From NCBI RefSeq assembly GCF_900156055.1, contig NZ_FTMQ01000003.1, positions 1-64,000 on the forward strand: 64,000 nt of DNA. Direction: 5' to 3'. A program made the position numbers and the translations under genes. A model generated the notes under the pieces. The model worked only from the letters and a program-made list of their open reading frames with translations, was not told the DNA's origin and did no database searches. Source of the DNA: Rhizobium sp. RU33A (GTDB lineage: Bacteria; Pseudomonadota; Alphaproteobacteria; Rhizobiales; Rhizobiaceae). Numbering within the stretch: position 1 is the stretch's first letter; every line of letters begins with the position of its first letter. Below are positions 1 through 6,905 of this stretch, piece by piece.

Positions 1-92
1 TAGGTGATCGAGCCCGGGATCGGCTGGACGGAGGCGAAAGCGGCCGAACCGGCTGCGAGGGTGATCAGGGCGGCAGAGATGATGGTCTTCAT
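1..92 (-). CDS. Small secreted protein, paralog 1 (3' end outside window)
   Basis: The reverse strand from the ATG at 92 down to the window edge encodes about 30 residues nearly identical to the N-terminus of the neighbour at 211-459: an MKTII-type signal peptide ending in an Ala-Phe-Ala site, followed by the segment VQPIPGSIT. The C-terminal half lies beyond position 1. It is the first of three same-strand tandem copies of one family. No enzymatic motif is visible and I do not recognise a named family; export to the periplasm is inferred from the signal peptide only. Confidence 0.75.
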   Translation of the reverse strand, partial: MKTIISAALITLAAGSAAFASVQPIPGSIT

Positions 93-210
93 GGTCTTAG
101 TTCCTTTGTGCGTTCTTGTGTGGCGGCGGCTCGGGGCGGTGGAGAGGGCCGAGCCTGCCGCTGGAGGTCTTTTGCGTCTTCAAGAGGCGCGTTAGTTCAG
201 GCGCTTCGGA

Positions 211-459
211 TTAAGAAGCGTTCGAAACGGTGCGGTTGACGAGGGTCACCGACTTGTCGGCATTGACCTTGTAAACTTCGCGAACGTCGCGGCCGTCACC
301 GTTGGCAAAGGTGTGGAAGAAGGTCGAACCGGCCGGTGCCCGCTCCAGCTGAACATTGGCGTTGTCGTAAGTGATCGAGCCTGGGATCGGCTGGACGGAG
401 GCGAAAGCGGCCGAGCCGGCTGCGAGGGTAATCAGGGCTGCGGAGATGATGGTCTTCAT
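211..459 (-). CDS. Small secreted protein, paralog 2
   Basis: An 82-residue protein with a clear Sec signal peptide (basic MKT start, hydrophobic stretch, AFA cleavage site near residue 20) and a mature part of about 60 residues with conserved PGSITY, LE.APAGS.FFHTF and EVYKVN segments. The same segments recur in the copy at 562-801 and, as far as visible, in the copy at the left edge. An AAGGA-type ribosome-binding site sits 8-9 bases before the ATG. There are no cysteines and no lipobox, so it is probably a soluble periplasmic or extracellular protein. The function is unknown to me; the family is short enough to be overlooked by annotation pipelines. Confidence 0.8.
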   Translation of the reverse strand: MKTIISAALITLAAGSAAFASVQPIPGSITYDNANVQLERAPAGSTFFHTFANGDGRDVREVYKVNADKSVTLVNRTVSNAS

Positions 460-561
460 GGTCGTTTTCCTTATCTTGAATTGAGCTCAGCCTCAGGCAT
501 TCAGCTCTAGATTGTATTGATGGGTAGCATCTACCCGTGATGAGGATCGTCTATTGTGCCG

Positions 562-801
562 TCAGTCGTTCGCCATGGAACGGGAGACGATGGAGACGGT
601 CCGGTCTGTATTCACCTTGTAGATCTCATGGACTTCCGTGCCGTTGAGATAGAAGGTGTGGAAGAAGTTCGAACCGGCGGGTGCCTGTTCGAGCCTTGGC
701 TGCGCACCGCCATAGGTGATTGAGCCTGGGACTGGCTCGATCGCGAAAGCGGCCGAAGCGGCTGCGATGGTGGTCAGGAGTGCTGCTGCGATGGTCTTCA
801 T
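562..801 (-). CDS. Small secreted protein, paralog 3
   Basis: A 79-residue homologue of the protein at 211-459, more divergent (IEPVPGSITYGG, RLEQAPAGSNFFHTFYLNG, EVHEIYKVNTD). It begins with a Sec signal peptide ending AFA near residue 20. It is the most upstream copy on the reverse strand and has its own promoter region, which carries two inverted repeats at 830-849 and 901-920. The spacers between the three copies (118 and 102 bases) are large enough for separate promoters, so each copy may be regulated independently. Function unknown. Confidence 0.8.
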   Translation of the reverse strand: MKTIAAALLTTIAAASAAFAIEPVPGSITYGGAQPRLEQAPAGSNFFHTFYLNGTEVHEIYKVNTDRTVSIVSRSMAND

Positions 802-829
802 AGTGTGTAAGCCTTTAGAACCTTGCTTT

Positions 830-920
830 ATCGAACTGCTCGGTTCGATGATATGTATTTGGCGTATGGCGGTTTGGAAATCAATACCCCTTTGCGCACA
901 ATCGAACTGATTGGTTCGGT
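830..920 (-). promoter_or_regulatory. Two operator-like inverted repeats upstream of paralog 3
   Basis: Two 20-bp sites share one architecture: ATCGAAC-N6-GTTCGAT at 830-849 (perfect 7-bp arms) and ATCGAAC-N6-GTTCGGT at 901-920 (6 of 7). Their starts are 71 bp apart, close to seven helical turns, as expected for two dimers on the same DNA face. The pattern looks like a TetR/AcrR-type operator, but no such regulator is adjacent, so the controlling protein is unknown. The pairing and position upstream of 562-801 are seen; the regulatory role is inferred. Confidence 0.55.
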
Positions 921-1369
921 GAAAGTACCCGGTATCACGGAGGATACTTGAAGGGGGAGGTAAGGAAAAACAGTGGGTTAGTCTGGAAATACACCGTCAT
1001 TTAACTATGACATACAACGATTATTTTTTGTCATCATCACCCTTTTGTGACAGTTTTGTGGGGTGAAAGGGGGCGATCGCGGATACCCAAGATAGCCGGA
1101 CAGAGGCACCGCCATCCCGCGTGGATCCCCCGCGAACGGCTTTGCGGCGGCACATCGTGTCAGCCTGATGCAGAGGTCAGCAGAAGCCTGCGACAGGCAA
1201 AGAGTTTGCCCCCGAACCACTCTCTGCGGCCGCGAGCGGCCTCCCGCATTTCGTCCCTCGACGATATCGCGACAGAATTTCTCCATGATCCGCATCACCG
1301 GTAGCGATTCCAGTTCGCCTCCGCCGCCTAATGCGAGCATTGTTTTGCTATTTTCCGGGCAGCGTTGAC
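921..1369. other. Intergenic stretch without a convincing gene
   Basis: About 450 bases separate the small secreted genes from the sulfate-binding protein gene. The part near 980-1060 is AT-rich compared with its surroundings. Open frames exist on both strands but lack a ribosome-binding site, a signal peptide or any recognisable motif, and their composition matches random GC-rich frames. I see no tRNA-like fold or terminator here. Confidence 0.4.
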
Positions 1370-1394
1370 TAAGACGACCTTTTGGGTAGTCTTA
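1370..1394 (+). promoter_or_regulatory. Inverted repeat in the sbp promoter region
   Basis: TAAGAC at 1370-1375 and GTCTTA at 1389-1394 form a perfect 6-bp inverted repeat with a 13-base spacer, 29 bases before the start codon of the sulfate-binding protein. Position suggests an operator or a promoter-overlapping site; the cognate factor is unknown. Confidence 0.35.
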
Positions 1395-1422
1395 AATCGT
1401 TAACGCCAGAGAGGAGGCACAA

Positions 1423-2442
1423 ATGAAAAAGTGCATTGGGAAAAATCTTGCGGCGTTTCTCGTCGGACTGAGCCTGTCCACCGGCCTTGTGCTGCCGGCA
1501 GGCGCTGCGGAGCTTCTGAACGTCTCCTATGATCCGACGCGCGAGTTCTACGCCGAGTTCAACACCGCCTTTGCCAAACACTGGCAGACCGAGGCTGGAG
1601 AAACGGTAACGATCAGCCAGTCGCATGGCGGCTCGGGTCGCCAGGCGCGCGCCGTGATGGAAGGCCTTGAAGCCGATGTGGTCACACTCGCCCTGCAAAG
1701 CGATATCGACATCATCTCCGAGCGGGCAAAGCTGATCGCGACTGACTGGCGTGCCCGCCTGCCGAACAATTCCTCGCCCTACACCTCGACCATCGTCTTC
1801 CTGGTACGCAAGGGCAATCCGAAGGGCATCCAGGATTGGGGCGATCTGGTGAAGGGTGACGTGCAGATCGTCACGCCCAATCCGAAGACCTCGGGCGGCG
1901 CGCGCTGGAACTATCTCGCCGCCTGGGCCTGGGCCAACAAGGAATTCGGTGGCGACCAGCAGAAGATCCGCGACTATATCGCCGAGATCTACCGCCGCGC
2001 GCCCGTGCTCGATACCGGTGCCCGCGGCTCACTGACGAGCTTTGCCCAGCGCGAGATCGGCGACGTGCTGATCTCCTGGGAAAACGAGGCCTATCTCGCC
2101 GGCAAGGAATTCGGCGCCGACAGTTTCGACATTGTCACCCCGTCGTTGTCGATCCTCGCCGAACCGCCGGTCGCCGTTGTTGACGTCAACGTCGACAAGA
2201 AGGGCACCCGCAGAGAGGCGGAAGCCTATCTGAACTACCTCTATTCAGCCGAAGGTCAGGCGCTTGCCGCCAAACACTTCTACCGCCCCTCGCGTCCGGA
2301 TCTCGTGGCCGCAGGCTCCGGCCCCGAACTGCCCAAGCTCGATCTCGCCACCATCGACGATCCGCTTTTCGGCGGCTGGGCCAAAGCGCAGCCGGAGCAT
2401 TTCGGCGAAGGCGGTGTCTTCGACCAGATCTACCGCCCCTGA
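1423..2442 (+). CDS. sbp: Sulfate/thiosulfate ABC transporter substrate-binding protein
   Basis: A 339-residue periplasmic protein: Sec signal peptide to about residue 28 (PAGAAE site), then the Sbp/CysP fold with the family's diagnostic segments [53 protein letters not shown] and [12 protein letters not shown]. The SGGSG-like SHGGSG loop and TSGGARW contribute to sulfate-oxyanion binding in the family. A strong GGAGG ribosome-binding site precedes the ATG. No cysT/cysW/cysA genes lie beside it, so it probably serves a permease complex encoded elsewhere. It is followed by a strong terminator and then the SulP gene, giving a small sulfate-uptake locus. Sbp versus CysP substrate preference cannot be settled from sequence alone. 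Confidence 0.93.
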   Translation: MKKCIGKNLAAFLVGLSLSTGLVLPAGAAELLNVSYDPTREFYAEFNTAFAKHWQTEAGETVTISQSHGGSGRQARAVMEGLEADVVTLALQSDIDIISERAKLIATDWRARLPNNSSPYTSTIVFLVRKGNPKGIQDWGDLVKGDVQIVTPNPKTSGGARWNYLAAWAWANKEFGGDQQKIRDYIAEIYRRAPVLDTGARGSLTSFAQREIGDVLISWENEAYLAGKEFGADSFDIVTPSLSILAEPPVAVVDVNVDKKGTRREAEAYLNYLYSAEGQALAAKHFYRPSRPDLVAAGSGPELPKLDLATIDDPLFGGWAKAQPEHFGEGGVFDQIYRP

Positions 2443-2464
2443 CGGGCGGCTCCTCCCGAGGCAG

Positions 2465-2500
2465 GAAGGCGGCTCCGCAAGGGCCGCCTTCTTTGTTTTT
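2465..2500 (+). terminator. Rho-independent terminator after sbp
   Basis: GAAGGCGGC at 2465-2473 pairs perfectly with GCCGCCTTC at 2483-2491 (9 bp, 9-base loop), followed by a T-rich run to 2500. It ends the sbp transcript before the SulP leader. Confidence 0.85.
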
Positions 2501-2579
2501 AGAGAATGCGTAGCGACAGCCTCTTGCCCTCCAGCCGTCGCCTGTCGTTGCGCCGCAGCAGCTTTTCCGCTACAGAACC

Positions 2580-2700
2580 TCATCCACAAGGACCCGGTGA
2601 AAATCCGGGTGGCTCTTCTGGCCGCCGATCCGCCAGACAACACAGCAACGCAACCATTTTCTTTTCCTGGCCCGAGACCCTCTCGGACCGTTGCAACAAC
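2580..2700 (+). ncRNA. Structured 5' leader of the SulP gene (candidate cis-regulatory RNA)
   Basis: The roughly 215-base leader between the sbp terminator and the SulP start contains several hairpins. ACCCGG (2592-2597) pairs with CCGGGT (2605-2610) around a loop that can form a GAAA tetraloop. GCAACG (2645-2650) pairs with CGTTGC (2689-2694), enclosing an inner CCGAGA (2672-2677)/TCTCGG (2681-2686) hairpin. From memory, an alphaproteobacterial 'sul1' RNA motif with stable tetraloops has been described upstream of sulfate transporter genes; this leader fits that context, but I could not test it against the model. An open frame reads through the leader into SulP but lacks protein-like character. 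Confidence 0.45.
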
Positions 2701-2715
2701 TGTGAAAAATCAACA

Positions 2716-4203
2716 ATGCAAACACTTATCCAGTACCGCCGCGAGTGGTTCTCCAACATCCGTGGCGACATTCTCTCCGGCATCGTCGTGGCGCTCGCCC
2801 TCATTCCCGAAGCCATCGGCTTCTCGGTTATCGCTGGCGTCGATCCCAAGGTTGGCCTTTATGCCTCCTTCGCCATTGCCTGCGTAACCGCCTTCGTCGG
2901 CGGCCGTCCCGGCATGATCTCTGCCGCCACCGCAGCCACCGCCGTCATCATGGTGACACTCGTCAAGGAACACGGGCTGCAATATCTCTTCGCCGCCACA
3001 ATCCTGATGGGCGTGATCCAGATCCTCGCCGGCTTCCTGAAGCTCGGCCGCGTCATGCGCTTCGTCTCGCGCTCGGTCATCACTGGCTTCGTCAACGCGC
3101 TCGCCATCCTGATCTTCATGGCGCAGCTGCCGGAACTGATCGGCGTGCCGGGCCTGACCTATGCCATGATCGCGGGCGGCCTCGCGATCATCTACCTCTT
3201 CCCCTATGTGACCAAGGCGATCCCGTCGCCGCTGGTCGCCATCATCGTCTTGACGACGCTTGCCTGGTGGACCGGCATGGACCTGCGCACCGTCGCCGAC
3301 CTCGGCGAGCTGCCCTCGACGCTGCCCGTTTTCCTGCTGCCGGATGTGCCGCTCACGCTTGAGACATTGCAGATCATCCTGCCCTATTCGATCACGCTTG
3401 CCGCAGTCGGCCTGCTGGAATCGCTGCTGACAGCCCAGATCGTCGACGACATGACGGATACGCCGAGCAACAAGAGCCAGGAATGCATCGGCCAGGGCAC
3501 AGGCAATATCGCCTCCGCCATGATCGGCGGCATGGGCGGCTGCGCCATGATCGGCCAGTCGGTCATCAACGTCACCTCGGGCGGCCGCGGACGCCTGTCG
3601 GCCTTCGTCGCCGGCGCCTTCCTGCTCTTCCTGATCGTGGTGCTCGACGATCTCGTTCGCATCATTCCGATGGCAGCCCTCGTTGCCATCATGATCATGG
3701 TCTCGATCGGCACCTTCTCCTGGCGCTCGATCCTCGATCTCCGCCGCAATCCCTGGCAGTCCTCCGTCGTCATGCTGGCAACGGTCGTGACCGTGGTCGC
3801 AACCCACGACCTCGCCAAGGGCGTCATCGTCGGCGTGCTGCTCTCCGGCATCTTCTTCGCCGGCAAGGTGGCAAAACTCTTCCGCGTCACCCGCCATAGC
3901 GAAGAAGCCTCCGGCGCCGTTACCTACCGCGTCACCGGCCAGATCTTCTTCGCCTCGGCCGAGAGCTTCATCCACGCCTTCGATTTCTCGGAGAGGGCAA
4001 GCAAGATCGTCATTGACGTGACCGCCGCCCATCTCTGGGACATCACCGCCGTTGGCGCGCTCGACAAGATCGTCTTGAAATACCGCAAGGCCGGCATCGA
4101 GGTCGAGGTCCTCGGCTTCAACGAGGCAAGCGCCGACATGGTCGACCGCTTCGCCCTGCACGACAAGGACGAGCGCCTCGCAGCCAGCGCTGCCTTGCAC
4201 TGA
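2716..4203 (+). CDS. SulP family sulfate/anion permease with STAS domain
   Basis: A 495-residue inner-membrane protein. It has about ten to twelve hydrophobic helices over residues 10-400, the SulP signature near the N-terminus ([20 protein letters not shown]), a conserved [20 protein letters not shown] segment, and a C-terminal cytoplasmic STAS domain (about 410-490, with [20 protein letters not shown]). SulP proteins move sulfate, bicarbonate or related anions, usually with Na+ or H+. The neighbouring sulfate-binding protein favours sulfate here, though BicA-like bicarbonate transport is possible. I chose ATG 2716 because the homologous N-terminus starts there; an in-frame start near 2506 would add 70 residues of non-homologous leader. 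A GAAA-loop hairpin follows the gene. Confidence 0.9.
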   Translation: MQTLIQYRREWFSNIRGDILSGIVVALALIPEAIGFSVIAGVDPKVGLYASFAIACVTAFVGGRPGMISAATAATAVIMVTLVKEHGLQYLFAATILMGVIQILAGFLKLGRVMRFVSRSVITGFVNALAILIFMAQLPELIGVPGLTYAMIAGGLAIIYLFPYVTKAIPSPLVAIIVLTTLAWWTGMDLRTVADLGELPSTLPVFLLPDVPLTLETLQIILPYSITLAAVGLLESLLTAQIVDDMTDTPSNKSQECIGQGTGNIASAMIGGMGGCAMIGQSVINVTSGGRGRLSAFVAGAFLLFLIVVLDDLVRIIPMAALVAIMIMVSIGTFSWRSILDLRRNPWQSSVVMLATVVTVVATHDLAKGVIVGVLLSGIFFAGKVAKLFRVTRHSEEASGAVTYRVTGQIFFASAESFIHAFDFSERASKIVIDVTAAHLWDITAVGALDKIVLKYRKAGIEVEVLGFNEASADMVDRFALHDKDERLAASAALH

Positions 4204-4230
4204 GCTGCCTTGCACTGAAATGAGGGCAGG

Positions 4231-4256
4231 GGCGCCGGGAAACCGGCGTCCTTTCC
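4231..4256 (+). terminator. Probable terminator after SulP
   Basis: GGCGCCGG at 4231-4238 pairs with CCGGCGTC at 4243-4250 (8 bp with one G-T wobble) around a GAAA tetraloop. The following T-run is weak (CTTT). Confidence 0.5.
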
Positions 4257-4349
4257 CGACCTCACCTTGCGATCAAGCAAAGGTGAGGTCGCAAATCCGG
4301 ATCCGCGCACTACCCTTGAGAGTAGCTGTGACCAAATCTGGAGACAATC

Positions 4350-4766
4350 ATGACCCGCGCACGTTCCCTGCCGTCCATGCCCAAGTCCATGCCCAAGTCC
4401 ACGCTGTCCCTCTCGGCCCTGGCCGGCGCCGCACTCTTTGCCGGTGCCGCCCTGGCCCATCACGGCTGGTCCTGGGCCGAGGCCGACCAGATCGACCTGA
4501 CCGGCACAATCACCACCATCTCCTTTGCCCCGCCGCATCCGACGCTCGAACTGGAGACAGCAGAAGGCTCCTGGCGCATCGAACTTGGCAATCCGAACCA
4601 GACCCAGCGCTCCGGATTCGTCGAGGGCGTCGTCGCTGTCGGCGACGAGATCACCGTGCGCGGCAACCGCTCGCTCGATCCGGATGAAAAGCGCCTGAAG
4701 GCGGTGCGTGTCGTCGTCGAGGGCAAGAACTACGACATCTATCCAAGCCGCATCGTGACCAACTGA
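4350..4766 (+). CDS. DUF6152-like periplasmic protein
   Basis: A 138-residue protein with an unusual N-terminus containing a short MPKS duplication, then a hydrophobic signal segment ending in ALAHHGWSW, the hallmark of the DUF6152 family, whose mature chain begins with a His-His-x-Trp motif. The remaining ~95 residues look like a beta-rich OB-type fold (TGTITTISFAPPHPTLEL, GDEITVRGNRS). GGAG lies 7 bases before ATG 4350. The next gene starts 4 bases after the stop, so the two form an operon. The N-terminal HH suggests metal binding, by analogy rather than proof. Function unknown. Confidence 0.75.
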   Translation: MTRARSLPSMPKSMPKSTLSLSALAGAALFAGAALAHHGWSWAEADQIDLTGTITTISFAPPHPTLELETAEGSWRIELGNPNQTQRSGFVEGVVAVGDEITVRGNRSLDPDEKRLKAVRVVVEGKNYDIYPSRIVTN

Positions 4767-4770
4767 CGGC

Positions 4771-5241
4771 ATGGAATGGCTGGCAGCTCTTGGCGAGACG
4801 TCTGTGGCGCGGGCGCTGATCCGCTCGCCTACGCTCTACATCTTCGCCAATGCCGGCCATATCCTGTCGCTGGCCATGCTGATCGGCGCAAGCGTATTCC
4901 TCGATCTACGTCTGCTCGGCCGGTTCAAGAGCCTCCCGCTCGCCGAAACGGCCGAACTGTTCTCGCGCATTGCAGCCGTGGCCCTTGTCTGCGCCGTGCT
5001 GACGGGGGCGATCCTGTTTTCCGTGCGTCCGGTGGAATATGCCGGCAACACAGCCTTCTTGATCAAGCTCCTGCTCGTCGGGCTCGGAACGGCCAATGCC
5101 GTCTCTCTTCATCTCTCCCGTGACTGGGCCGAGATGATCGTCGGAAAACAGGCCTCGCTTCGGCTAAAACTCGGGGCTGTCTTCTCGCTGACGATCTGGC
5201 TGTCGGCCGTCCTCGCCGGCCGCTGGATCGGCTTCCTCTGA
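4771..5241 (+). CDS. DUF6644/DUF2214-like integral membrane protein
   Basis: A 156-residue protein with four predicted membrane helices (around residues 25-50, 65-90, 95-115 and 130-155). It shows the pattern IFANAGHILSLAMLIGASVFLDLRLLG and a conserved SVRPVEYAGNTAFLIKLLLVG segment, typical of the family found beside DUF6152 proteins. It starts 4 bases after the DUF6152-like gene, so co-translation is likely. A histidine in the first helix could be a heme or metal ligand, which is speculation. A periplasmic HH-W protein plus a His-bearing membrane partner suggests a copper or heme-related redox pair, unproven. Confidence 0.7.
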   Translation: MEWLAALGETSVARALIRSPTLYIFANAGHILSLAMLIGASVFLDLRLLGRFKSLPLAETAELFSRIAAVALVCAVLTGAILFSVRPVEYAGNTAFLIKLLLVGLGTANAVSLHLSRDWAEMIVGKQASLRLKLGAVFSLTIWLSAVLAGRWIGFL

Positions 5242-5357
5242 AAGTCTCCGGTCTGAGACTTCGTGCCCTCGGTCCACCCGAAAATGACGGTTGTCAGCTT
5301 GTTTGCGCAGCAACCGAGTGGTGTTACTCTGCGACCGTTGTTTCGGGGGATTTCAAC

Positions 5358-5729
5358 ATGCCACAACTTTCCATCTGGTACTTCCGCACGGCCATTCTGT
5401 TTCTGATCGCCGGCATCTGTCTTGGCCTCTACATGTCGATCACGCACAAGTTCGAGGCGACGGGCGCGCATGCGCATATCAACCTGCTCGGCTGGGTGAC
5501 GATGGCGATTTTCGGCATCTACTATGCGCTGAACCCGGTACAGGCCGCGAGCCGCATCGCCAGGATCCAGTATATGCTCTACACGCTGGGCATCCTGGTC
5601 ATGGCACCTTCGCTGTTCCTGATGCTGACCGGCAATCCGGCGCTCGAGCCCGTCGTCGCAATCTCCTCGCTGGTGACTTTCGCAGGCGTTCTGCTTTTTG
5701 CAGTGATCCTGTTTAGCAGGAAGGCGTGA
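5358..5729 (+). CDS. Small membrane protein related to heme-copper oxidase subunit I
   Basis: A 123-residue protein with four hydrophobic helices and the segment GAHAHINLLGWVTMAIFGIYY near residues 36-56, which resembles helix II of cbb3-type cytochrome oxidase subunit I (the H-x-H-x-N-L-x-G-W pattern). It is far too short to be an oxidase and is probably a stand-alone member of the subunit-I-like family. It lies after the DUF6152/DUF6644 pair but behind a 116-base gap. Its 3' end overlaps the convergent gene at 5713 by 17 bases. Confidence 0.65.
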   Translation: MPQLSIWYFRTAILFLIAGICLGLYMSITHKFEATGAHAHINLLGWVTMAIFGIYYALNPVQAASRIARIQYMLYTLGILVMAPSLFLMLTGNPALEPVVAISSLVTFAGVLLFAVILFSRKA

Positions 5730-6393
5730 CGGACGAGCGGGCGTTTCCGTTCTGCCACCGTGCGAGCGCCTCCAGCCCCGCAGGTGTCAGCCCATAGACG
5801 CCGCGGTCCACCCGTTCGAACCAGCCATAGACATTGCCCTGCAGGATCTTGCCTGCCTCGGGAACGCTCGCCCTGATGTCGCGCACCTTCTTCGGACCTG
5901 CGGCAAGCGCCGCCGCGCAGCCCAGCGCTTGCTGGCGATAGGCGGTCATTTGCGGTATGCGCGTGCTGCCGCCGATGACCGGATCCCCTCGGCGCTTCTG
6001 GTGCTCGCGCATCAGGCGAGAGCGCCGTTTCGGATTGGTCCGCGGCATCGGCGTGACGGATGCGACGATGACATTGACCGTGCCGTTGTCGGCAACGCCG
6101 AGCATGCCGATGCCGAGCCTGCGGCAGAGATCGCGGTAGCGTTTGTCGCTCTCGCGGCCCTTGCCCTTGGCCGAAATGCGCGCAGCGATCCAGAGCTCGT
6201 CGGCGACGGATGCACGATCGACAGCCTGCAGGATGAGTTCGAGATTGAAACTGAGCTTCAGCTCGCAGACGACCATAACGGGTGGATCCTCGTCGCTGAG
6301 GCCCACGAGATCACAGCCGCCGATCTCGCCCTTCACGGTGTAACCCGCCTGTTCGAGGAAGGCTTTGACGGGAGCGTAGAGCGAGGTTTCCAT
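5713..6393 (-). CDS. DUF2161 family PDDEXK-fold protein
   Basis: A 226-residue protein. The N-terminal ~110 residues carry a nuclease-fold core: a GGCDLVGL strand followed by VMVVCELKLSFNLELILQAVDR, i.e. a D-(X)n-E-x-K arrangement, then a helix. The C-terminal part (about 140-226) looks like a winged helix (RDIRASVPEAGKILQGNVYGWFERVDRGVYGLTPAGLEAL). DUF2161 proteins are annotated as putative phosphodiesterases. I chose the ATG at 6393 (METSLYAPVKAFLE) because an upstream in-frame extension would run into the intergenic repeat at 6431-6533. DNA as substrate is inferred only. Confidence 0.75.
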   Translation of the reverse strand: METSLYAPVKAFLEQAGYTVKGEIGGCDLVGLSDEDPPVMVVCELKLSFNLELILQAVDRASVADELWIAARISAKGKGRESDKRYRDLCRRLGIGMLGVADNGTVNVIVASVTPMPRTNPKRRSRLMREHQKRRGDPVIGGSTRIPQMTAYRQQALGCAAALAAGPKKVRDIRASVPEAGKILQGNVYGWFERVDRGVYGLTPAGLEALARWQNGNARSSVTPSC

Positions 6394-6430
6394 GGAACTC
6401 GGGATCAGGTTGCGCAAGAGCTGACACATA

Positions 6431-6533
6431 GAGCACGTCCAGCAAAAGTGCGTTAGCGGTTTTGCGTCCAGACTGCGTAAAAACAAATAGATAGAGCATC
6501 TCCGGTGATCTCGTATCACCGGAGATGCTCTAG
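6431..6533. repeat. Rhizobial palindromic intergenic repeat element
   Basis: A ~100-base element: a left part with GCAAAAGTGCG, GCGGTTTTGCGTCC and TGCGTAAAAACAAATAGAT, followed by a near-perfect 18-bp palindromic arm (TAGAGCATCTCCGGTGAT at 6492-6509 against its complement ending at 6532). I recognise this arrangement as a dispersed repeat of Rhizobium/Agrobacterium genomes. It sits between the DUF2161 gene and the Ada-domain gene and could fold into a strong hairpin in either transcript. Confidence 0.8.
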
Positions 6534-6604
6534 CCTGCTTTGTCGGTGAGCGTCATCAGGAAATCGCATGTGCGACGCAGGAAACGGGTGGTTCCTCCGG
6601 TCTT

Positions 6605-6622
6605 GTCCAACGATCCTTGGAC
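6605..6622 (+). promoter_or_regulatory. Inverted repeat upstream of the Ada-domain gene
   Basis: GTCCAA (6605-6610) and TTGGAC (6617-6622) form a perfect 6-bp inverted repeat with a 6-base spacer, 25 bases before the start of the Ada-type gene. It may be an operator or part of the promoter; nothing else supports it. Confidence 0.3.
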
Positions 6623-6646
6623 CCTGTGTCTGAAAGGAAGTCCCGC

Positions 6647-6898
6647 ATGAAACCTGATTTGACAGACGACAATGCCCGCTGGCAGGCAGTCCGCATCCGG
6701 GACGCTGCGATGGACGGCCTCTTTGTCTACGGTGTGCTCTCGACCCGGATCTTCTGCCGTCCGTCCTGTCCATCGCGTCCGGCACGGCGAGAGAGCCTCG
6801 TCTCCCTTCAAACGCCTGAAGCCGCCCGTGAGGGCGGCTTCAGGGCCTGTCTGCGGTGTCGTCCGGACCAGCCCGAAACCTGGGCCGAGCGGCTCTAA
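6647..6898 (+). CDS. Stand-alone Ada-type zinc-binding (methyl-phosphotriester acceptor) domain
   Basis: An 83-residue protein that covers just the N-terminal Ada zinc domain: DDNARWQAVRIRDAAMDG, GVLSTRIFCRPSCPSRPARR, then a variable helix and GGFRACLRCRPDQP. The four cysteines in CRPSC and CLRC match the Zn-Cys4 site whose first cysteine accepts a methyl group from phosphotriesters in Ada. The AraC-type HTH and the O6-alkylguanine transferase domains are absent. A GGAAG motif precedes ATG 6647. The stop falls at the natural domain end (after the RCRPDQPETWAERL helix), so this may be a genuine single-domain protein or a decayed ada. Alone it could repair methylphosphotriesters but not bind operators in the known way. 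Confidence 0.75.
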   Translation: MKPDLTDDNARWQAVRIRDAAMDGLFVYGVLSTRIFCRPSCPSRPARRESLVSLQTPEAAREGGFRACLRCRPDQPETWAERL

Positions 6899-6905
6899 CG
6901 CCTTC

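Noticed and set aside
1005..1340. Possible genes on either strand in the 920-1420 spacer
   Set aside because: No ribosome-binding site, no motif and a mixed composition; nothing favours either strand.
2506..2715. N-terminal extension of SulP
   Set aside because: The 70 extra residues are Arg/Ser/Pro-rich, lack homology and would cover the structured leader; ATG 2716 gives the family N-terminus.
2710..4215. Long reverse-strand open frame opposite SulP (about 500 codons)
   Set aside because: Its translation is Asp/Gly/His-rich with no membrane segments or motifs, exactly the antisense shadow of a GC-rich membrane-protein gene; SulP on the forward strand is unmistakable.
6431..6533. Insertion sequence or terminator at the palindromic element
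   Set aside because: No transposase or target-site duplication, and the full ~100-base arrangement matches a known dispersed rhizobial repeat; termination may be a side effect.
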